Below, in pieces: positions 25,422 to 33,671 of a DNA stretch of 64,000 bases. Each line of letters begins with the position of its first letter. The first letter of the stretch is position 1. The position numbers and the translations under genes were made by a program. This DNA is from Salinimicrobium profundisediminis (lineage in GTDB: Bacteria > Bacteroidota > Bacteroidia > Flavobacteriales > Flavobacteriaceae). The stretch is taken from positions 186,001 through 250,000 of the forward strand of contig NZ_JAPJDA010000002.1 of assembly GCF_026241755.1 (NCBI RefSeq). Reading direction: 5' to 3'. A model generated the notes under the pieces. It ran no database searches, was not told the DNA's origin, and saw only the letters and a program-made list of their open reading frames with translations.

Positions 25422-27055
25422 TAATTGCTGTTGTTTATAAGTTCAACCGATGTGGTGATGCGCTGGGCGATCTCATCGGCATATTTGTCATTTTCATTAT
25501 AGATCACTACCACCTGCTGGAATCCTTCTCCCATTCCGAAGTTTAGGATAGTGTATTCTTTGGAAACAGGTTGTGATTTTTCATCTTTTTGAAGGCTCAT
25601 GGTTCCAAATATTTTGAAACCGGGAGCTCCGTTCAAAGTTTCATAACCTTCCTGTTTGGTGATGATGTTCTTTGCACCGTTAGCCTCAAGGAAGGCATAA
25701 ACATCTTCTACAGCCATCTCCACATCAAAATCTTCACTGGCGGGGCGCGTACTTACACTTACAAACAGGTTGGTATCAAGGCTGCCAAAGTTAAAGGTCT
25801 CTTTGCCCTGCGACATTCCTACGCTATCGCGGATATTTCTTACCAACACATCGGGCGTGGCAATAGTAACAGACGGCGTACCATATTCACTGGAGATCCA
25901 ATCGCTCTCAAGCATCTCTTTACTGCTGTTCCCAATGTAGGTGTCTGTGAAATATTCTATCCCGCGGGTAGAAATGAGGTATGCAGCACCTGCACTTATA
26001 AGAAGTACAACTGCAACGATCCCAAAAATGATCTTTTTGACCTTCCTTTTTCTTTCAAGTCGCTCCCTGTATTCACGATCTCTCAACAGTTCTTCTTCTG
26101 TTGGCTGCGGGATAGAAGCTTTAGTGTCTTTTATAACATTTTCAACACTGCTGCGGTCTTCTTTTGCCGTAAGCACATCGGGTTTGGAGTTGGCAAATTT
26201 TGCAAGATCGGCTCTTTCCAGTATTTCTTTTAAGCGGCTAATGGTGGTGTTTTCCAGTTTCAGTTTACCCTTGTCTCTTTCGGCTTCAAGGTAGGTGATA
26301 AGCTCATTGGTGGTACTTTCCAGTGCATGGTCATAGATCTCTCCATCAAGGTATCGCCTTACTGCGGCAGAGAGCTGGGAGTAGTATTCTTTTATTTCCC
26401 GTTGCTCCAAAAGATGAGAATCGTCCAGCTGCTTTAGCTCAAAAAGTGCACGCTCATAAGGCGGAAGCTGTTTTGCAGCCTCTTTTCTCTTTTTCCTGCT
26501 CCTGTAAAGCAGATATGCTACTATCCCCAAAAGAATAAGCCCCAGCAGCCACCAGAGCCAGGTGGGAACACCAAAGGCCGGCGGTACTTCAACAGCAGGT
26601 TTTATGGGAAACATTTTTTGTTTGGTAGTATCAACTACCACATCATTCACTACCACCGAAAACGAATCGGTGCGAAATTCCCTGTCGTTTATTAAAACAC
26701 GCTGCCGCGGAATAGAATAGCTGCCAGAATCAAACTGAGTAAGCGCATATTCGCGGGTAAGGCGGTAACGGTCGCTTATCTCGCTGGTGTCTATTGCAAA
26801 AGTCTCTATCATTTCGAGCGGAGAGAAGCTCTGCCCTTCGGGAAAAACAACCAGGTCTTCACGACTGGTTTCCACAGCCAGTTTATAGGTGATCTGCTCC
26901 CCTATCTTTATCGTAGTGGTGTCTACGGAAGCAGAAACTTCCTGTGCCTGCCCCCTAAAATTGTTAAGCAGCAGAAAAAATGTACACAGGCAGAAAAAGA
27001 GAACGCTCTTCGCGGGGGTGTCAAAAATGCCATTCTGCCTTACTATTTTTTGCAT
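25421..27055 (-). CDS. Bat-operon membrane protein of BatD/DUF4381-like architecture
   Basis: A 544-residue protein between DUF58 and batA. A signal peptide region (to about 38) is followed by a beta-sandwich like the BatD N terminus, a transmembrane helix near 165-184 (PTWLWWLLGLILLGIVAYLL), a cytoplasmic DUF4381-like helical part (YERALFELKQLDDSHLL, LSAAVRRYLDGEIYDHALES), a second helix near 340-360 and a C-terminal domain with GYETLNGAPGFKIFGTM. The first part resembles short BatD-like proteins. Function unknown beyond the operon. A near-copy of the dispersed palindrome lies in codons 6-13. Confidence 0.8.
   Translation of the reverse strand: MQKIVRQNGIFDTPAKSVLFFCLCTFFLLLNNFRGQAQEVSASVDTTTIKIGEQITYKLAVETSREDLVVFPEGQSFSPLEMIETFAIDTSEISDRYRLTREYALTQFDSGSYSIPRQRVLINDREFRTDSFSVVVNDVVVDTTKQKMFPIKPAVEVPPAFGVPTWLWWLLGLILLGIVAYLLYRSRKKRKEAAKQLPPYERALFELKQLDDSHLLEQREIKEYYSQLSAAVRRYLDGEIYDHALESTTNELITYLEAERDKGKLKLENTTISRLKEILERADLAKFANSKPDVLTAKEDRSSVENVIKDTKASIPQPTEEELLRDREYRERLERKRKVKKIIFGIVAVVLLISAGAAYLISTRGIEYFTDTYIGNSSKEMLESDWISSEYGTPSVTIATPDVLVRNIRDSVGMSQGKETFNFGSLDTNLFVSVSTRPASEDFDVEMAVEDVYAFLEANGAKNIITKQEGYETLNGAPGFKIFGTMSLQKDEKSQPVSKEYTILNFGMGEGFQQVVVIYNENDKYADEIAQRITTSVELINNSN
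27022..27037. repeat. Dispersed palindrome, near-exact copy in a bat-operon gene
   Basis: Plus strand GTGTCAAAAATGCCATTCTG around 27018-27037; one arm is exact with the extended GGTGTC flank and the other has a C for T. Confidence 0.6.
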
Positions 27056-27065
27056 TGGTATTCTT

Positions 27066-27929
27066 TTATCTGGCCTTGAAATAGCCCAGTAATTTTTTTA
27101 CATAACTTTCATCTACACGGGTGCTAAGGCTTCCCGCTCCACTTCTTCGGAAGCTTTCAGTAAAATATTCCACCCTTTCGTGGTAATACTTCGAATAATT
27201 GCGGCGCACTGATTTGGAAGAAGTATCTACAAGTATCCTTTTTCCGGTTTCTTCATCCTGCATGGCGACCATTCCCAGGTTAGGAATCTCTTCCTCGCGC
27301 TCGTCATAAACCCTAATCCCGGTCACATCATGCCTACCACTGGTGATCTTTAGGGTACGCTGATAATCTTCAGCAATAAAATCGGAAAGCACAAATACAA
27401 TGGCCTTCTTCTTCATGACGCGTGAAAGGTAGCTCAGGGCATTTTCCAGGTTGGTCTTTTGGCTTTTAGGTTCAAATTCCAGCAGTTCGCGGATAATACG
27501 AAGTACATGAGAACGCCCTTTTTTAGGCGGAATATAAAGTTCAATAATATCTGAAAACAGGATAAGCCCTATCTTATCATTGTTTTGGGTAGCCGAAAAT
27601 GCCAAAGTAGCGGCAATTTCAGTAATAATGTCCTGCTTGAACCCATTGCGGGTACCAAACAATCCGGAGCCGGAAACGTCAACCACCAACATCATGGTAA
27701 GCTCGCGCTCCTCTTCGAACACCTTCACAAAAGGTTCAGAATAGCGGGCAGTAACATTCCAGTCAATATTCCTTACATCATCCCCAAACTGATACTGGCG
27801 TACCTCGCTAAAGGTCATTCCCCGCCCTTTGAAGGTAGAGTGATATTCCCCGCCAAAAATGTGGTCACTTAACCGGCGGGTCTTAATCTCTATTTTTCGT
27901 ACTTTCTTGAGTAACTCCTTAGTATCCAT
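27066..27929 (-). CDS. DUF58 domain protein of the bat operon
   Basis: A 287-residue cytoplasmic DUF58 protein with a vWA-like core: VDVSGSG (Asp84, Ser86, Ser88 in this numbering). Family motifs are FKGRGMTFSEVRQYQFGDDV and NIDWNVTARYSEPFVKVFEE. I start at ATG 27929 (MDTKELLKKVRKIEIKTRRL), the conserved family N terminus; an in-frame TTG at 27944 would add five residues and run into the heptad spacer. DUF58 proteins pair with MoxR ATPases. Confidence 0.92.
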   Translation of the reverse strand: MDTKELLKKVRKIEIKTRRLSDHIFGGEYHSTFKGRGMTFSEVRQYQFGDDVRNIDWNVTARYSEPFVKVFEEERELTMMLVVDVSGSGLFGTRNGFKQDIITEIAATLAFSATQNNDKIGLILFSDIIELYIPPKKGRSHVLRIIRELLEFEPKSQKTNLENALSYLSRVMKKKAIVFVLSDFIAEDYQRTLKITSGRHDVTGIRVYDEREEEIPNLGMVAMQDEETGKRILVDTSSKSVRRNYSKYYHERVEYFTESFRRSGAGSLSTRVDESYVKKLLGYFKAR

Positions 27930-27934
27930 TTCTT

Positions 27935-28028
27935 CAATTGACAATGATCAATAAACAATTATCAGTGACTAATTAACAGCTGACAGACCTTCAAATTCTG
28001 TTCATTGCTAATTGCTAATTGTTCATTG
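27935..28028. repeat. 7-base-periodic spacer between moxR and DUF58
   Basis: Almost the whole spacer is in 7-base phase: CAATTGA, CAATGAT, CAATAAA, CAATTAT, CAGTGAC, TAATTAA, CAGCTGA, CAGACCT at 27935-27990, a 10-base break, then TTCATTG, CTAATTG, CTAATTG, TTCATTG at 28001-28028. Confidence 0.65.
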
Positions 28029-28029
28029 T

Positions 28030-29034
28030 TTAAGGTACTTCGATCTCGTTGACGATCTTGTTGATGATATCTTCAGAAGTTACATTTTCGGCTTCGGCTT
28101 CATAGGTAATTCCAATCCTGTGGCGCAGCACATCGTGTACTATGGCGCGAACATCTTCGGGCACCACATAACCCCTGCGCTTGATAAAGGCGTAGCATTT
28201 TGCCGCCGTTGCCAGGTTGATACTTCCCCTTGGCGAAGCACCAAAGTTGATTAAAGGCTTAAGACTTTCAAGTCCGTACTTTTCAGGGAAACGAGTTGCA
28301 AAAACGATATCCAGGATATATTTTTCGATCTTTTCATCCATATAAACCTCGCGCACCGCTTGCTGGGCTCTGGCAATTTGATCCAGGCTCACCACCGGAT
28401 TCACCTTTTCAAAACTACCTTTTAAATTGGCACGAATGATCATTTGCTCATCGGCCATTTCAGGATATTTAATGACGGTTTTCAGCATAAAACGGTCAAC
28501 CTGCGCCTCGGGCAGCGGATAAGTTCCTTCCTGCTCTACCGGGTTCTGGGTTGCCATTACTAAAAACGGCCTGTCCAGCACAAAGGTCTCTTCCCCAATG
28601 GTCACCTGCTTTTCCTGCATGGCTTCCAGCAAAGCCGACTGCACTTTGGCCGGCGCCCGGTTAATCTCATCGGCAAGCACGAAATTTGCAAAGATGGGCC
28701 CTTTCTTTATGCTGAAATCATTCAGCTTCATATTGTATATAAGGGTACCTACAACATCTGCCGGAAGAAGATCGGGTGTAAACTGTATACGGCTGAAGGA
28801 ACCATGTACGGCTTGTGACAGCGTATTAATAGCAAGGGTTTTTGCCAGCCCCGGCACACCTTCAAGAAGAATATGCCCCTGGCCCAGCAAACCAATTAAC
28901 AGACGTTCAACCATATGCTTCTGGCCCACAATGACCTTCTTCATTTCTGAACTTAAAATATCAACAAAGGCACTTTCGCGCTCAATTTTTTCATTGATAC
29001 TGGCTATGTCTACCGAGCTGTTATTTTCCTGCAT
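28030..29034 (-). CDS. MoxR-family AAA+ ATPase
   Basis: Chaperone-like ATPase heading the bat operon. The Walker A motif GVPGLAKT is at 59-66, Walker B is in VLADEINRAP near 117, and the sensor regions FLVMATQNPVEQEGTYPLP and PEAQVDRFML are intact. The 334 residues are typical. MoxR proteins work with vWA/DUF58 partners to mature or insert metal or protein complexes; the client here is unknown. Transcription then runs through DUF58 and batA-E. Confidence 0.95.
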   Translation of the reverse strand: MQENNSSVDIASINEKIERESAFVDILSSEMKKVIVGQKHMVERLLIGLLGQGHILLEGVPGLAKTLAINTLSQAVHGSFSRIQFTPDLLPADVVGTLIYNMKLNDFSIKKGPIFANFVLADEINRAPAKVQSALLEAMQEKQVTIGEETFVLDRPFLVMATQNPVEQEGTYPLPEAQVDRFMLKTVIKYPEMADEQMIIRANLKGSFEKVNPVVSLDQIARAQQAVREVYMDEKIEKYILDIVFATRFPEKYGLESLKPLINFGASPRGSINLATAAKCYAFIKRRGYVVPEDVRAIVHDVLRHRIGITYEAEAENVTSEDIINKIVNEIEVP

Positions 29035-29131
29035 GGATAAAAAATTTTATTTAGGTGAAGATACTTATCTATTGTCAACGGCGCAACCTCAGCAAATATT
29101 CAACCAAAGTATCTTAAATTTTTGTTAAAAC

Positions 29132-29160
29132 AAAAAAAGCAGCGGGGTTACCGCTGCTTT
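29132..29160 (-). terminator. Intrinsic terminator of the DUF4382 lipoprotein gene
   Basis: Stem AAAGCAGCGG (29136-29145) with CCGCTGCTTT (29151-29160), loop GGTTA, and a T run on the minus strand (plus 29132-29138). It lies 24 bases after the stop. Confidence 0.85.
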
Positions 29161-29184
29161 AAAAATGCTTTTTTAAAGACTTAT

Positions 29185-30003
29185 TTACTCTCCGTCAAGG
29201 AACATAGGATCAAGAGGCACTGTTTCCCCCTGTTCAACCTCAACGTTATTCACTACTGCAGAATTAAGCCCGGAACCTTCGGCAGGGACAGCGGTAACTT
29301 TATAAGTACCTGCAGGCAGCCCGTGTACTTCAAACTTTCCATTGGCATCGGTATAAGCAGAAGCATTCACAGTAGCGTTTTGAACTTTGATCAAAGCCTG
29401 CTCTGTAGTTGGATGTACGCTCCCCATAATAGAACCTGATTTCTCTTCAACTGCCATTCTTATTACAGGGTGAAGGTTGTAACCATCGGCTGAAGTATTT
29501 TTCACAGATTGGTCTACATCAAAATCAAGAATAAAAGTGTACTCGGCATTTGCTTCCAGTTCCTGCCCCACCATTACTTTCAAGCCAGATTGTTGACCGC
29601 TCGGGGTTTTCAAAGCAAATTCCTGCTCTACATCTCCATTCATAACAACAACACTGTTGTCACCACCTAATATAAGTCTTATCTGGTGAAGGTAACCGGC
29701 TTCAATTTCGGTGTCTACCAATAATTCGGTCACACCACCTGTAAGGCTTAAAAGATCAATTACTCCTGTGTTCACTCCTTCAAGGCTCGTCCAGCCTTCT
29801 TCGTCATTACCTTCGGTGATTGTTTTTATCATTACATCTTCAACTTCCACGTATACGTGCTTGTAATCACCGGGAGCATCGGTTAGTTCTACTGCCACTC
29901 TTGCAGTACCCCTGTCGGAACCACTGGCATCGTCATCTGAACTACAACTAACAAGCCCGCTAAGCAGGGCAGAAAAGAATAAAAATAAATGATACTTTTT
30001 CAT
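29185..30003 (-). CDS. DUF4382 lipoprotein with carboxypeptidase-regulatory-like domain
   Basis: A lipobox GLVSCSS (cysteine about residue 20) is followed by an acidic linker (SSDDDASGSDRG), the DUF4382 domain (about 32-185, with VELTDAPGDYKHVYVEVEDV) and a C-terminal beta-sandwich regulatory-like domain (about 195-265, with TDANGKFEVHGLPAGTYKV). It is a surface-exposed or periplasmic lipid-anchored protein. Function unknown. It is monocistronic with a strong terminator. Confidence 0.88.
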   Translation of the reverse strand: MKKYHLFLFFSALLSGLVSCSSDDDASGSDRGTARVAVELTDAPGDYKHVYVEVEDVMIKTITEGNDEEGWTSLEGVNTGVIDLLSLTGGVTELLVDTEIEAGYLHQIRLILGGDNSVVVMNGDVEQEFALKTPSGQQSGLKVMVGQELEANAEYTFILDFDVDQSVKNTSADGYNLHPVIRMAVEEKSGSIMGSVHPTTEQALIKVQNATVNASAYTDANGKFEVHGLPAGTYKVTAVPAEGSGLNSAVVNNVEVEQGETVPLDPMFLDGE

Positions 30004-30151
30004 AAATGATTTGTTTTGGTTTAGGCATGATAACGCTCGATGAAAGGGTTTAATCTATCGATAAACGAAGTTTAACTCTTTTTAACTCTCCTTCGAATTC
30101 TTTAACAATCCGCCTCCTTCGTAGAAGAATAGAGTTCATTACTTTTAAAAC

Positions 30152-30919
30152 ATGAGGCAAAGAAATTCTTATTCCCGTATTATTCAGGATCCTGAAGCCT
30201 GGCAACAACTTTCAAAAGGAAAGAAAATTCAGCTTTTTCAACATTGCGTGGAAAAAGGAATCACCAGTTTTTTAATTGACCTTTCCGGGACCCAAAGCTA
30301 CACTCATGACCTGGGAGCTGCATTTAGCGAGAGCGGATTAAGCCGTGACCAGGTACAAATAGCAGCCTGTCCCGGTACAAATCTTACAGAAGAACAAGCT
30401 ATTTTTGACCGGGTAGATGAAATTCTCGAACTTCTGGATACCGACTACCTCGATCTATTGCTTCTCGATTTTGACGTACCATCAGAAGTCCTTCTTTCGG
30501 CTATAAAAAAGCTAAGGGCAGTGGGTAAGATTGTGGAAGTTGGAATAGTGGAAAAACGCCTGGGAGAGAAAAAGGCATTTTTGGAAGATTTTCCTGCCAG
30601 CGCCACACTTTCTGCCTTCAGTTTTACACCCGCAACCGTGAAAAGCCTTACCTTAGCTGAAGCTGCTTCCGAAGGGATCACTCAAATGATCATTCCTGAA
30701 AGCGGGGACTGGGAAAATGAGCATGAAGAGCTCCAAAAAGCCGCCGGAAAGTACAACCTGCGCCCAAAAGAGCTGCTTTTTGCATGGTTACTGCACCACA
30801 AAGCCCAGTTTCATGCTGTGATTAAAGGAAATTCTGAAGCGATAATAGATTCGGCATATAAAGCTTTCCATACCTCTATCATTGAAGAGGATTTTAAAAA
30901 GCTGCCGGAAAGACTTTGA
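30152..30919 (+). CDS. Aldo/keto reductase-like protein, probably catalytically altered
   Basis: The fold is recognisable by order: ITSFLIDLSGTQSYTHDLG aligns with the DTAxxYG...E..LG region, then SRDQVQIAACPG, then DTDYLDLLLLDFDVP, then LRAVGKIVEVGI. Compared with active enzymes, the catalytic lysine position reads Cys (IAAC where ITTK is normal) and the catalytic histidine position reads Asp (LLDFD for llHxP). At 255 residues it is also shorter than most members. It probably is not a standard reductase. The SDR gene follows 22 bases later. Confidence 0.75.
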   Translation: MRQRNSYSRIIQDPEAWQQLSKGKKIQLFQHCVEKGITSFLIDLSGTQSYTHDLGAAFSESGLSRDQVQIAACPGTNLTEEQAIFDRVDEILELLDTDYLDLLLLDFDVPSEVLLSAIKKLRAVGKIVEVGIVEKRLGEKKAFLEDFPASATLSAFSFTPATVKSLTLAEAASEGITQMIIPESGDWENEHEELQKAAGKYNLRPKELLFAWLLHHKAQFHAVIKGNSEAIIDSAYKAFHTSIIEEDFKKLPERL

Positions 30920-30941
30920 AAAAAACACTTTTTTGACACCT

Positions 30942-31694
30942 ATGAACAAAACAGCTTTAGTCACCGGCGCCAGTAGTGGAATTGGCAAAGCAACCGCGAA
31001 AGCACTGGCCGGTGCAGGTTATCGCCTGGTTATTTGCGGCAGAAGAAAAGAAGCCCTGGAGACCTTAAAAAATGAACTAAGCGGTAAAACTGAAGTTCAC
31101 ATCCTTCAGTTTGACGTGAGAGATAAAGAAAAGGTGAAGGAGGCCATCCAAAGCCTTCCGCAGGACTTTAAGACCATTGATGTACTGATTAATAATGCAG
31201 GAAATGCCCACGGTCTTGACCCAATTCAAACGGGGAACATTGAAGACTGGGACGCAATGATAGATATTAATGTAAAAGGCCTGTTGTACGTAAGCCGGGA
31301 GATCATTCCGCAGATGGTGGAAAGGGGCGCCGGAGACATCATCAATATTGGCTCACTGGCGGGAAAAGAAGTTTACCCAAACGGGAACGTATACAGCGCC
31401 AGCAAACACGCTGTTGATGCTATAAACCAGGGAATGCGCATAGACCTCAACGGAAAGGGGATAAGAGTGGGCGCCATTAACCCGGGGCTGGTAGAGACCA
31501 ACTTTAGTGAAGTGAGGTTTAAAGGAGATTCCGAAAGGGCAAAATCTGTATACACTGGCTTTAATGCCCTTAAACCTGAAGACATTGCCGAGATCGTAGC
31601 TTTTGTGGTGACCCGCCCGCCACATGTGAACATTGCCGACCTGCTGGTACTGCCTACCGCACAGGCAACTTCTACCATTGTGCACAAGGAATAG
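30942..31694 (+). CDS. Short-chain dehydrogenase/reductase (YdfG-like)
   Basis: Classical SDR of 250 residues: cofactor motif TGASSGIG (8-15), NNAG (84-87), catalytic Ser138, Tyr151 and Lys155 in NVYSASKHAV. The arginines in ICGRRKEALE suggest NADP preference. Closest in style to YdfG/serine or 3-hydroxy acid dehydrogenases, but the substrate is open. I use ATG 30942 (MNKTALVTGAS); a longer open frame from 30882 overlaps the previous gene and adds nothing conserved. Confidence 0.9.
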   Translation: MNKTALVTGASSGIGKATAKALAGAGYRLVICGRRKEALETLKNELSGKTEVHILQFDVRDKEKVKEAIQSLPQDFKTIDVLINNAGNAHGLDPIQTGNIEDWDAMIDINVKGLLYVSREIIPQMVERGAGDIINIGSLAGKEVYPNGNVYSASKHAVDAINQGMRIDLNGKGIRVGAINPGLVETNFSEVRFKGDSERAKSVYTGFNALKPEDIAEIVAFVVTRPPHVNIADLLVLPTAQATSTIVHKE

Positions 31695-31700
31695 GAAGAA

Positions 31701-32837
31701 ATGATTAATAAGCGCCTTCTTATCAAAAACCTGCTTGCGCATAACAGCGAAAATAGTTTTTACGATAAAAAGCGCCAGATCAACCTGGGGGAAAAAGAAG
31801 GAAAGGCCAAATTTTTAAAACATATATGCGCCCTTGCCAATTCCAACCCCAACAATAATTCTTATATGGTGATTGGCGTAGAAGACGCCGACAACGAAAT
31901 ACAGGGAGTAGATTTTTTTGACGACAGCAAGATCCAGAACCTCGTGAATGCCTATCTCAAGAACCCTCCGCTGGTAGCCTATGAGAATATTCCATTCCCG
32001 CATTTGCCCCACGACATGGTGGTGGGATTGGTGACCATTAAACCCAACAAAGGTACAACCTGTTCGTTGCGAAAAGGCATCTGGAAGTATCCTGCGGGCA
32101 GTACATTCTTCAGGGAAGGCAGCATAAGCATAGCTTCAGAATTTTCCCGGGGCATTCAAAGCGATAATTCAGAAGTAGTGGGTGCCATTGAGGCGCATTC
32201 TCAGAATAACGTACAACTTACCCTTGACGGGGTATTCGACTTCATGGGAAAACATGAGAACCTGAGCCCCGAGTATAAGGTTTTTAAAGAGTACTTTGTA
32301 GTGTGCTGGAGCGGCAAGAAGAAAGAAATCAACCAGGAAGTTTACTACTCGAGAGTAGATATTGAACTTATTAATGAGCAGGTAAAACTTTTTTATTCTG
32401 AACTTGATGAGGTGAGCATTAATATTTCTGAAGACCTTTTTACCATTTTGGAGTATGTAAAACTGGGGCTTAATGACAGGTTTAAATACTATCCGCTTGA
32501 AGAAGTAAAGATCCTCTTTAAGGATAATGCCACTTACGAGATTAAAACCAACATGCTTTTTGAACCTCCGCAATTCGAGAAAAGAACGCTTTACCACATC
32601 TACAATTCCAATATTGCACTGGTACAAAAGCTGAAACAAAACTTGCAGCTGACCCCTTCCGAAGAAAAAGACCTTTATAATGTGCCTGCCACTTATTTAT
32701 TATGTCATTTCAACGGCTTTAGCGAAGCCCTTGACAGGCTGGAAGATGCTAAAGAAGAACTGAAAAATTTTGATGAAAGAATATATCAGCAGTACAAGGA
32801 AAGCCTGCGGATATTGAGGAAAGTAAAATATAATTAA
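31701..32837 (+). CDS. AlbA_2 (Schlafen-type) domain protein
   Basis: A 378-residue cytoplasmic protein. The N-terminal third (about 25-130) reads as an AlbA_2/Schlafen core: LGEKEGKAKFLKHICALANS, then SYMVIGVEDADNEIQGV, and later TTCSLRKGIWKYPAGSTFFREG. The rest is helical with no named domain. Such proteins are often labelled ATP-binding or putative DNA-binding, without established function. It sits six bases after the SDR gene and directly abuts the phosphatase gene (stop at 32837, ATG at 32838), so the three are probably one operon. Confidence 0.72.
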   Translation: MINKRLLIKNLLAHNSENSFYDKKRQINLGEKEGKAKFLKHICALANSNPNNNSYMVIGVEDADNEIQGVDFFDDSKIQNLVNAYLKNPPLVAYENIPFPHLPHDMVVGLVTIKPNKGTTCSLRKGIWKYPAGSTFFREGSISIASEFSRGIQSDNSEVVGAIEAHSQNNVQLTLDGVFDFMGKHENLSPEYKVFKEYFVVCWSGKKKEINQEVYYSRVDIELINEQVKLFYSELDEVSINISEDLFTILEYVKLGLNDRFKYYPLEEVKILFKDNATYEIKTNMLFEPPQFEKRTLYHIYNSNIALVQKLKQNLQLTPSEEKDLYNVPATYLLCHFNGFSEALDRLEDAKEELKNFDERIYQQYKESLRILRKVKYN

Positions 32838-33566
32838 ATGAAAAGGACTCTTGTAATAGGAGATATTCATGGAGGTTTAAAAGCGCTTGTTCAATTACTG
32901 GAAAGGGCCAAAATAACGCCAGATGATAAGATCATATTCCTGGGAGATTATGTAGATGGCTGGAGCGATTCGGCCAATGTGGTTTCCTATCTAATAGAAT
33001 TTTCAAAACAAAACACCTGCATTTTTTTACGCGGAAACCATGACGACCTCACCCACCGTTGGTTAAAAACCGGCGAGCTGAATGATAAATGGCTGCAACA
33101 CGGGGGGCAGTCGAGCATTGATGCCTACCGTAGATTTACCAATAAAGAAAAACAGGAGCACATCAGGTTCTTTGAAGAAATGGTCAATTATTATATTGAT
33201 GCCGAAAACCGGCTTTTTGTACACGCCGGGTTCACCAATCAAAAAGGCCCCGAAGAGGAATATACCCCCACGCCGTTCTACTGGGACCGCACCCTCTGGG
33301 AAATGGCCATGGCTGTTAATCCCGCATTAAAGCCGGGAGAAACGCATTATCCAAAACGCCTGGAGCTATTCAGGGAGATCTATATTGGCCATACGCCGGT
33401 TACCAGGATTGGTGAAGACAAACCTGCGAATTTTGCAAATGTTTTTAACATAGACACCGGTGCGGCCTTTATGGGAAAGCTATCTTTACTCGATGTAAAT
33501 TCAAAAAAAGTGGTTCAAAGTGACCCGGTACATAGCCTTTATCCTGACGAATCGGGTAGAAATTAA
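32838..33566 (+). CDS. Metallophosphoesterase, PPP serine/threonine phosphatase-like
   Basis: Dinuclear metal phosphoesterase. All motifs are present in order: GDIHGG (8-13), GDYVDG (36-41), GNHDD (66-70), a histidine in LFVHAGF, and IGHTP later. The 242 residues match bacterial PrpA/ApaH-like phosphatases. The substrate may be a phosphoprotein or a dinucleotide; the sequence does not decide. Abuts the AlbA_2 gene with no spacer. Confidence 0.88.
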   Translation: MKRTLVIGDIHGGLKALVQLLERAKITPDDKIIFLGDYVDGWSDSANVVSYLIEFSKQNTCIFLRGNHDDLTHRWLKTGELNDKWLQHGGQSSIDAYRRFTNKEKQEHIRFFEEMVNYYIDAENRLFVHAGFTNQKGPEEEYTPTPFYWDRTLWEMAMAVNPALKPGETHYPKRLELFREIYIGHTPVTRIGEDKPANFANVFNIDTGAAFMGKLSLLDVNSKKVVQSDPVHSLYPDESGRN

Positions 33567-33599
33567 GAATTTTTTTAACGCTCTCCTCTATTAACTTTC

Positions 33600-33607
33600 T
33601 ATCTTTG
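33600..33607 (+). promoter_or_regulatory. Promoter -7 element of the desaturase gene
   Basis: TATCTTTG, 64 bases before the desaturase ATG. The -33 position has no clear TTG. A nine-codon open frame (33652-33681) lies between it and the start and overlaps the ATG. Confidence 0.5.
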
Positions 33608-33671
33608 TAGATTACCAAAATTATAATGGTTCGGTTCTTGAGAATATAACCATGAAAAACACCCTACCTAT

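Noticed and set aside
26014-26032. AAAAATGATCTTTTT in the bat-operon membrane gene
   Set aside because: Centre does not match TGNCA; it encodes a Lys-rich membrane-edge sequence and may be chance.
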